A stretch of 64,000 nt of DNA from Thiocapsa imhoffii. Its GTDB lineage: Bacteria > Pseudomonadota > Gammaproteobacteria > Chromatiales > Chromatiaceae. The DNA lies in NCBI RefSeq assembly GCF_016583985.1, contig NZ_NRSD01000008.1:106951-170950 (forward strand), read 5' to 3'. Under the pieces are notes generated by a model. The model searched no databases and was not told the origin of the DNA. It saw only the letters and a list, made by a program, of their open reading frames with translations. Shown here piece by piece: positions 34,500-64,000 of this stretch; position 1 is the first letter of the stretch; the number at the start of each line of letters is the position of its first letter. Position numbers and translations under genes: made by a program.

Positions 34500-35624
34500 T
34501 CAGAGCAGACCGCGACAGTCGCTATCCTGGCATTGCACCAACATGCTATCGGCGTTGAGACAAGGGATTCGATAGACCTCGCCATCGCTGCGACTGTCGA
34601 TCAGGATGGCCCCTTGGCTGGTGATGTTGCACGCGCGCAGCCGGGCGAATTGCTCCGCGTAATAGGCCGAGGTGGATGCGACCGGGATCGGATCAAACGA
34701 GGGTAGCGGGTCCTGCCTGGGTGCTGGAGGAGTCGCGCTGGGCATCTGCGGGACCGGGGCGGGGAAGGCCATCGGTTGGACGGGCGCTTGCGATGCCGTC
34801 CCGCGCATCATGATGTTCGTGGCGTCGACCACCGGGGCTGGCCCGCCGGGCGTGCGACGCGGTTGTGGTGCCGGTGGCATGGCAGCCATCGGTGGCGTGG
34901 TCGGTCTGGGTTCGACGGGGGCACGATCCGCGACGGTCGCTGGGGGGGCGACAGGCGTGACCGCGGGGGCTGGAGTGCTCGTGGGTGCGATCAGCGCAGC
35001 GGCGGACTCGTTGGTCCAACTGCTCGGCTGCCGCTCGGCGAGGATGGGCTCATCCAGGCCTTCGCTGCCGAAATCCTCATCGCCATCGTCCTCCGCGGTG
35101 CGTGCCCCGCCGATCGGTGGGGCGGCCCGAGCCACCCGGCCGCGATTCTGCGACCAGGAGGCGTGGAGTGATTCCAGAGATTCCATCAGGGCGGGTCGCG
35201 CGGCCTCGGTGGCATCGATGCGCGTCGGACTCGTTCCGCTCGGGGTCGGTGACAGGATCGCGGCGTCGAGTGCGACCTTCACCCCCCCGCGCTCATCGAC
35301 GAAATAGGAGGTCACCTCGACGTCTCCAACCGTTGTCGCCATGCGTTGCGCCAACGGCGAACCGGGATCGAGTGGTCGTTGCACCACGAGGCGGTCGTCA
35401 GTCGATTCGACAATGGCCCAGCCGCGGCTGCGCGCGGCGCCCATGGCGATGGCCTTGACCTCCTGGGTCTTGGCATTGGGGAAGAAGAGCTGTGGCTTGT
35501 GCTCCAACGACGTCATTGAGGGACGAAGATCGGTATCGGTCGTCGTCGGGGAGACGGCGCAGCCGATCTGCAGCAATCCAAGCGCGACGCTACCACAGAG
35601 GGACATGGCGAGATGCAGCTTCAA
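34500..35624 (-). CDS. Putative lipoprotein with Pro/Ala-rich linker and Cys-rich C-terminal module
   Basis: This 374-residue protein has a lipobox (LQIGC, Cys at about residue 22), an N-terminal domain (pattern KAIAMGAARSRGWAIVEST, 45-160) like that of BamC-type lipoproteins only in size, a long Pro/Ala/Thr-rich linker (about 200-310), and a C-terminal module AYYAEQFARLRAC with four cysteines matching its neighbour. TTG at 35624 is preferred because GAGG lies 6 bases upstream and it adds a Lys to the signal peptide (MKLHLAMSL); ATG at 35606 and GTG at 35657 are alternatives. Function is unknown; a periplasmic envelope role is likely from localisation. Confidence 0.7.
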   Translation of the reverse strand: MKLHLAMSLCGSVALGLLQIGCAVSPTTTDTDLRPSMTSLEHKPQLFFPNAKTQEVKAIAMGAARSRGWAIVESTDDRLVVQRPLDPGSPLAQRMATTVGDVEVTSYFVDERGGVKVALDAAILSPTPSGTSPTRIDATEAARPALMESLESLHASWSQNRGRVARAAPPIGGARTAEDDGDEDFGSEGLDEPILAERQPSSWTNESAAALIAPTSTPAPAVTPVAPPATVADRAPVEPRPTTPPMAAMPPAPQPRRTPGGPAPVVDATNIMMRGTASQAPVQPMAFPAPVPQMPSATPPAPRQDPLPSFDPIPVASTSAYYAEQFARLRACNITSQGAILIDSRSDGEVYRIPCLNADSMLVQCQDSDCRGLL

Positions 35625-35960
35625 ACCAAACCTCAAGCACGTAAAGAGGGAGCACAAGTGAAGTCATGGTCCCGGATCGAGCGACATGGATCAACAGACG
35701 CATCACCGCGGCATCTGGGAGCGCGGGTTGGAGGCGTGTCGATTCGGTCGCCATCGCGCGAGGATCCGGACATCGCCGCTGTCGCCAGTCTGGTGCGAGC
35801 AGGGTCGTCTCGGATTGCGCAGGCAACCGCGCCGCCCCGCCGCGCCTGAACCTATGACCACCCGTGCGGACGAAGGGTTCGCCGTCTGCGGTCCAGATCA
35901 CGACGAAAAGCCGGCACAGGCCGGCTGTTGGGTCGTGGTCGAGACTGGCACAACTTGATC
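35625..35960. other. Intergenic region
   Basis: This 336-base gap lies between the lipoprotein gene and tRNA-Thr, both minus strand. Apart from the tRNA terminator near 35906-35926 I see nothing assignable. Short frames here lack ribosome sites. Confidence 0.4.
35906..35926 (-). terminator. Intrinsic terminator of tRNA-Thr
   Basis: Reading the minus strand, AGCCGGC and GCCGGCT form a 7-base stem with a 4-base loop, followed directly by a short T-run. It lies 34 bases after the tRNA 3' end. The stem is nearly the same as that of the terminator after tRNA-Gly. Confidence 0.7.
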
Positions 35961-36036
<76 letters not shown>

Positions 36037-36049
36037 TGGGAAACGACGG

Positions 36050-36078
36050 ATTATAGGTTGAGAATGCGGCCTTCTCAA
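36050..36078 (-). promoter_or_regulatory. Sigma-70 promoter of tRNA-Thr
   Basis: On the minus strand TTGAGA (36078-36073) and the consensus TATAAT (36055-36050) are spaced by 17 bases. The start would be about 8 bases before the mature tRNA 5' end. Confidence 0.7.
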
Positions 36079-36475
36079 CCTCAATATCACGCGGCGGTGG
36101 GGCTTCTCGGCGGCGTGCGCTGATGGATCCCCGCGTCTGCGCGGAGCGATTCTCAGGTCCCGCGGTCAGTGTGGCGGGTGTTCGATCTTGTCGGGCTTGC
36201 CGCGTGCGGCTATGCTCGCGCAGGTGCAAACGAGATGACGGCGTTGCGGCGCTCCGCGACCTGACGGCACCATGCGGTCCAAGGCCGCGGAGCCCAACGA
36301 GTCCAGCCCGTCTTAAGGCGTCATCGTGACCGGGCGTGCAGCCCGTTCGATATGATGTGTGCGACGGCGCGCACGTCTGTTCCGATCGACTCAGCCGTCC
36401 TGGCCGTGTCGATCAACCCCAATAGCCGCTCGCTTGAGCGAACGGTTGGACCATCCATGAGGAGGAGGCATCACC
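36079..36475. other. Intergenic region
   Basis: These 397 bases separate the tRNA-Thr promoter from the 74-residue protein gene. No coding frame with a ribosome site, repeat or clear promoter was found, although the downstream gene's promoter should be here. Confidence 0.35.
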
Positions 36476-36700
36476 ATGGCCGAGATCACCACCGCCGTGT
36501 ACTCATCAGCGACAGCACTGACCAACGCCATCGACGACCTGGTTTCGACCGGCATTCCCCAGGAGGAGATCCGCTCACGCGAACACGAGGGCAAGCATGA
36601 GGTTCAAGTGCTCAGTCCGAATGTCACGCGGAGCGAGATCAAAGAGATTCTGCAACGGCACGACCCCCTCGAACTGCGCGAGACCGAACGTCCGGATTGA
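36476..36700 (+). CDS. Small soluble protein, unknown
   Basis: I do not recognise this 74-residue acidic protein. It has an alternating pattern consistent with a beta-alpha-beta fold: TTAVYSSATALTNAIDDLVS, EIRSREHEGKHEVQVLSP and RSEIKEILQRHDPLEL, resembling small domains that sense or bind ligands, or the N-terminal repeat of general-stress-protein 17M-type proteins. AGGAGGAGG lies about 10 bases upstream of the ATG, a very strong ribosome site, so abundant expression is likely. It stands alone between two non-coding stretches. Confidence 0.75.
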   Translation: MAEITTAVYSSATALTNAIDDLVSTGIPQEEIRSREHEGKHEVQVLSPNVTRSEIKEILQRHDPLELRETERPD

Positions 36701-36992
36701 GGCGCCGCGCACAGGCCGAGGTGTGTGCTGCCGGATCAGGGCAGCGGATGCGTTGAGTTTAAACAGTTGAGTGTCCGAACTCGGCTGTGTCGGCACATTC
36801 AACGGCAGGTGACTTCAGGCTGGATTGGGATCCGTGGTGGCGATGTGCGCATCGATGCCCGGATCCCCGCCGCGCTCGGCATTTCAGCCACCGACTCCAT
36901 CGCACCCGCATGGTCTCGCATGAGTCACGGCGTCGCGGTCGAACCCTGGGCGATTGGCCCGCTCGAAGCCCTTGCGTGATCGCATCTTAAAG
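36701..36992. other. Intergenic region upstream of uvrC
   Basis: This gap of 292 bases shows no clear promoter, hairpin or coding frame. If uvrC starts at the TTG at 36954, the gap is 253 bases. Confidence 0.35.
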
Positions 36993-38876
36993 ATGATCGA
37001 CCCGAACCCGACTCCGCACGCGGATCTTGCAGCGACTGGGCGAGACGACTGCGATCGTGGTCCCCCCTCACGCGACCGCATTGCCGCCCTGCCGACGTCC
37101 CCGGGTGTCTATCGGATGCTCGATGCCGCGGGAACGGTGCTCTATGTTGGGAAGGCGAACAACCTGAGACGGCGGGTCGCGAGTTACTTCAGTCGCGCTC
37201 TGACCCGTCGCATCCAGGTCATGGTGAGTCAGATCGCCGAGATCGAGGTGACGGTGACTCGCACCGAGGGCGAAGCCTTGCTGCTGGAGAGCAATCTCAT
37301 CAAGGCGCTGAAACCACGCTTCAATGTGGTCCTGCGCGATGACAAGAGCTATCCCTTCATCCATCTCAGCATGGATCATGCCTTTCCCCGGCTTGCCTTC
37401 TATCGTGGTTCGCGCAAGACCTCGGGGCGACTGTTTGGCCCCTACCCAAGTGCCGCGGCGGTGCGCGAGACCCTCCAGTTGCTCCAGAAGCTGTTTCCGG
37501 TGCGGCAATGCGAGGATCGTTTCTTCGAACACCGCTCCCGTCCTTGTCTCGAATACCAGATTAAGCGCTGCAGCGGGCCCTGTGTTGGCCTGATCAATGC
37601 CGAAACCTATGCCGAGGATGTCACGCACACCATCCAGTTTCTCGAAGGGCGCGCCGATGCCGTGATCACGGACCTAGGCGAGAAGATGGAGCAGGCCGCC
37701 GCCATGCTCGCGTTCGAACGGGCCGCCGCCTTGCGTGACCAGATCGCGACGCTGCGACGCATTCAGCAACGACAATCCGTCAACGGCGAGGGCGGGGATC
37801 TCGATATCATCGCCAGCGCCCAGCGTGGTGGCATCAGTTGCGTGCAGGTCTTCTTCATCCGGGCCGGACGCAATCTCGGCAACAAGGCCTTCTTTCCCAA
37901 GGCGCCGGACGAGACCGATGAGGGAACCCTGCTGGCCGGATTCATCGCTCAGTTCTATGCCGATAAAGAGGTACCACCGGAACTGATCGTCAGTTGCGAA
38001 CCCGAGGAGCACCTGCTCTTGGAGACGGCGTTGTCCGAGCGTGCCGAGCGGCGTGTTCGGATCAAATGGCGGGTACGCGCCGAGCGTGCCCGATGGTTGG
38101 AGATGGCACGGGGCAATGCCGAGATTGCCTTGCAATCCCGCCTCGGCAGTCAGGCCGGCTATGCGCGTCGCATGGAGGCCTTGCGCCAAGCGCTTGAACT
38201 GGAGCAAGCCCCGCAACGCATCGAGTGCTTTGACATCAGCCACACTCAGGGCGAACTCACGGTGGCCTCCTGCGTCGTGTTCGATGGGTCGGGTCCGCGC
38301 AAGTCGGATTATCGTCGTTTCAACATCGAGGGCATCACCCCTGGTGACGACTATGCCGCCTTGCATCAGGCGCTCACCCGGCGCTATACCCGGATCAAGC
38401 AGGGCGAGTACCCGCTCCCGGACATCCTCTTCATCGACGGGGGGCGGGGTCAGCTCACAGCGGTCGCGCGCGCGCTTCAGGAGGTTGGGATCAGGGATGT
38501 GCGGATCGTCGGCATCGCCAAGGGACCTGACCGCCGCCCAGGAACCGAGTGCCTTTGGTTGTTGGCAGTGGAAACGCCCCTTATACTGCCAAGTGACTCA
38601 CCGGCAATGCATCTGATCGAGCAGATCCGCGACGAGGCACATCGCTTCGCGATCACAGGCCATCGTCAGCGGCGCGCGACGGCACGCAAGACCTCGCTGC
38701 TCGAAGGGATCGCCGGGATTGGCCCCCGTCGCCGTCAACGCCTGCTGAAACAATTTGGTGGTCTGCGCGGTCTGGCGCGGGCTGAGGTCGATGAGATTGC
38801 TCGTGTCGAAGGGATCGGGCGCCAACTGGCGCATCAGATCTTCGATGCCCTTCATGAAGCGGCCGCGGGATCCTAG
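36993..38876 (+). CDS. uvrC: Excinuclease ABC subunit C
   Basis: UvrC makes the dual incisions of nucleotide excision repair. The GIY-YIG nuclease (SPGVYRML ... LYVGKANNLRRR) is at about 30-110, a Cys cluster with QIKRCSGPC at about 185, the UVR motif at about 220, the RNase H-like nuclease (ECFDISHTQGE, LFIDGGRGQL) at about 425-560, and two HhH motifs (GIAGIGPRRRQRLLKQFGG, EVDEIARVEGIGRQLA) at the end. The ATG at 36993 gives 627 residues; a TTG at 36954 in the same frame is possible. The order uvrC-pgsA-tRNA-Gly matches E. coli. Confidence 0.95.
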   Translation: MIDPNPTPHADLAATGRDDCDRGPPSRDRIAALPTSPGVYRMLDAAGTVLYVGKANNLRRRVASYFSRALTRRIQVMVSQIAEIEVTVTRTEGEALLLESNLIKALKPRFNVVLRDDKSYPFIHLSMDHAFPRLAFYRGSRKTSGRLFGPYPSAAAVRETLQLLQKLFPVRQCEDRFFEHRSRPCLEYQIKRCSGPCVGLINAETYAEDVTHTIQFLEGRADAVITDLGEKMEQAAAMLAFERAAALRDQIATLRRIQQRQSVNGEGGDLDIIASAQRGGISCVQVFFIRAGRNLGNKAFFPKAPDETDEGTLLAGFIAQFYADKEVPPELIVSCEPEEHLLLETALSERAERRVRIKWRVRAERARWLEMARGNAEIALQSRLGSQAGYARRMEALRQALELEQAPQRIECFDISHTQGELTVASCVVFDGSGPRKSDYRRFNIEGITPGDDYAALHQALTRRYTRIKQGEYPLPDILFIDGGRGQLTAVARALQEVGIRDVRIVGIAKGPDRRPGTECLWLLAVETPLILPSDSPAMHLIEQIRDEAHRFAITGHRQRRATARKTSLLEGIAGIGPRRRQRLLKQFGGLRGLARAEVDEIARVEGIGRQLAHQIFDALHEAAAGS

Positions 38877-38879
38877 CCT

Positions 38880-39449
38880 ATGTGGAATACGCCCAACCTC
38901 CTGACAATGCTGCGGATTCTGCTGATTCCGGTGTTTGTCGTGGTGTTTTATCTGGACTCTCCCTGGGCATCCTATGTGGCCGCCGCGGTCTTCGGCTTGG
39001 CGGCCCTAACCGACTGGCTCGACGGGTATCTCGCCCGGCTGTGGGAGCAAACCTCACCGCTCGGCGCCTTTCTCGATCCGGTCGCTGACAAACTCATGGT
39101 CGCTGTGGCGCTCGTCCTGCTGCTGCAGGTCGACCCCAGAACCCTGCTCGCATTGCCCGCGATCGTCATCATCGGACGGGAAATCACCGTCTCCGCGCTG
39201 CGCGAGTGGATGGCCGAGATCGGCGCGCGCGCCAAGGTGGCGGTGTCGAAGACGGGGAAGATCAAGACCACCGCACAGATGGTCTCGATCATCCTGCTGA
39301 TTTTGCGCGACACCCTGTTCGGTCCTTGGGTCTATGACTTGGGGCTGTTCCTGCTCTATGTCGCCGCCGTCCTGACCCTCTGGTCGATGATTTTGTATCT
39401 GCGTGCCGCCTGGCCGAGCCTGTCGGGACAAGCGGAGCGTGGTGGCTGA
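38880..39449 (+). CDS. pgsA: CDP-diacylglycerol-glycerol-3-phosphate 3-phosphatidyltransferase
   Basis: PgsA makes phosphatidylglycerol phosphate at the inner membrane. The CDP-alcohol phosphotransferase signature is complete: Asp48, Gly49, Ala52, Arg53, Gly62, Asp66, Asp70 in DGYLAR ... LGAFLDPVAD. The protein has 189 residues and about five hydrophobic segments. It begins 3 bases after the uvrC stop, so they are co-transcribed. Confidence 0.95.
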   Translation: MWNTPNLLTMLRILLIPVFVVVFYLDSPWASYVAAAVFGLAALTDWLDGYLARLWEQTSPLGAFLDPVADKLMVAVALVLLLQVDPRTLLALPAIVIIGREITVSALREWMAEIGARAKVAVSKTGKIKTTAQMVSIILLILRDTLFGPWVYDLGLFLLYVAAVLTLWSMILYLRAAWPSLSGQAERGG

Positions 39450-39479
39450 TCCGACGGCGGATGGGTGCTCGCGGAGGGC

Positions 39480-39507
39480 TTGACAACCTCCAGAAACGTT
39501 TTAAAAT
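39480..39507 (+). promoter_or_regulatory. Sigma-70 promoter of tRNA-Gly
   Basis: Consensus TTGACA at 39480-39485 and TAAAAT at 39502-39507 are separated by 16 bases, ending 13 bases before the tRNA. A strong promoter independent of uvrC-pgsA is likely. Confidence 0.7.
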
Positions 39508-39520
39508 GCAGTGCTCGAAA

Positions 39521-39596
<76 letters not shown>

Positions 39597-39615
39597 GACT
39601 AGTCAAGACCTTAGA

Positions 39616-39638
39616 AGCCGGCCTAGCGCCGGCTTTTT
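39616..39638 (+). terminator. Intrinsic terminator of tRNA-Gly
   Basis: AGCCGGC and GCCGGCT form a 7-base stem with a 5-base loop, followed by TTTT. It lies 20 bases after the tRNA. Confidence 0.75.

Positions 39639-64000
<24,362 letters not shown>

Overview
This window looks like a chromosomal segment of a GC-rich gammaproteobacterium, most likely a purple sulfur bacterium of the Chromatiaceae or a close relative. I infer this from gammaproteobacterial gene orders (rnm-yciO, scpA-scpB-rluB, folB//plsY, uvrC-pgsA-tRNA-Gly) combined with sulfur-oxidizer genes: a rhd-tusA-dsrE2 cluster beside cysG, and a stand-alone DsrC-like protein that keeps both redox cysteines. No 16S rRNA gene is present, so the genus cannot be fixed.

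Layout. 1-3.0 kb: the end of a pqiABC (MCE) lipid-transport operon. 3.1-7.0 kb: a DsrC-like protein, a DUF3050 protein, a TauE/SafE-like membrane protein, a shortened sigma-54-type AAA+ regulator without the GAFTGA loop, and an unknown protein. 7.3-13.5 kb: a housekeeping run (PHP phosphoesterase, YciO, site-2 protease, TrpS, ScpA, ScpB, RluB). 13.6-23.1 kb: an APC permease, an RpfE-type protein, a YbaK deacylase, methyltransferases, a VOC protein, DUF2452 and SOUL proteins, and an unknown lipoprotein/membrane protein pair. 23.2-27.2 kb: folB//plsY, then cysG divergent from rhd-tusA-dsrE2, linking siroheme synthesis with cytoplasmic sulfur transfer. 27.4-32.7 kb: a FadL-type porin, a LysR regulator with a likely operator, and a small protein/AI-2E-type permease/HtrA-type protease operon. 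33-35.6 kb, minus strand: an FmdB-like protein, a TPR protein and two paralogous exported proteins with a shared four-cysteine C-terminal module. 36-39.6 kb: tRNA-Thr, a 74-residue protein, uvrC, pgsA and tRNA-Gly.

From about 40.2 kb to the window end (23.8 kb, 37% of the window) the plus strand is one uninterrupted reading frame that runs off the edge, with at least about 7,900 codons. It has a signal peptide and dozens of DUF11-like immunoglobulin-type repeats. Three organisational levels are visible: 13 N-terminal units with one cysteine pair each; a cysteine-free core holding a near-perfect in-frame tandem duplication with a 4,143-bp period; and a C-terminal part of DUF7507-like units with 318-bp repeats and a CshA-type module. 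Long minus-strand ORFs across this region are shadows of it. This giant, probably surface-exposed or secreted, protein is the most unusual object in the window.

All calls come from reading the sequence; family names are from recognised motifs, not database searches.
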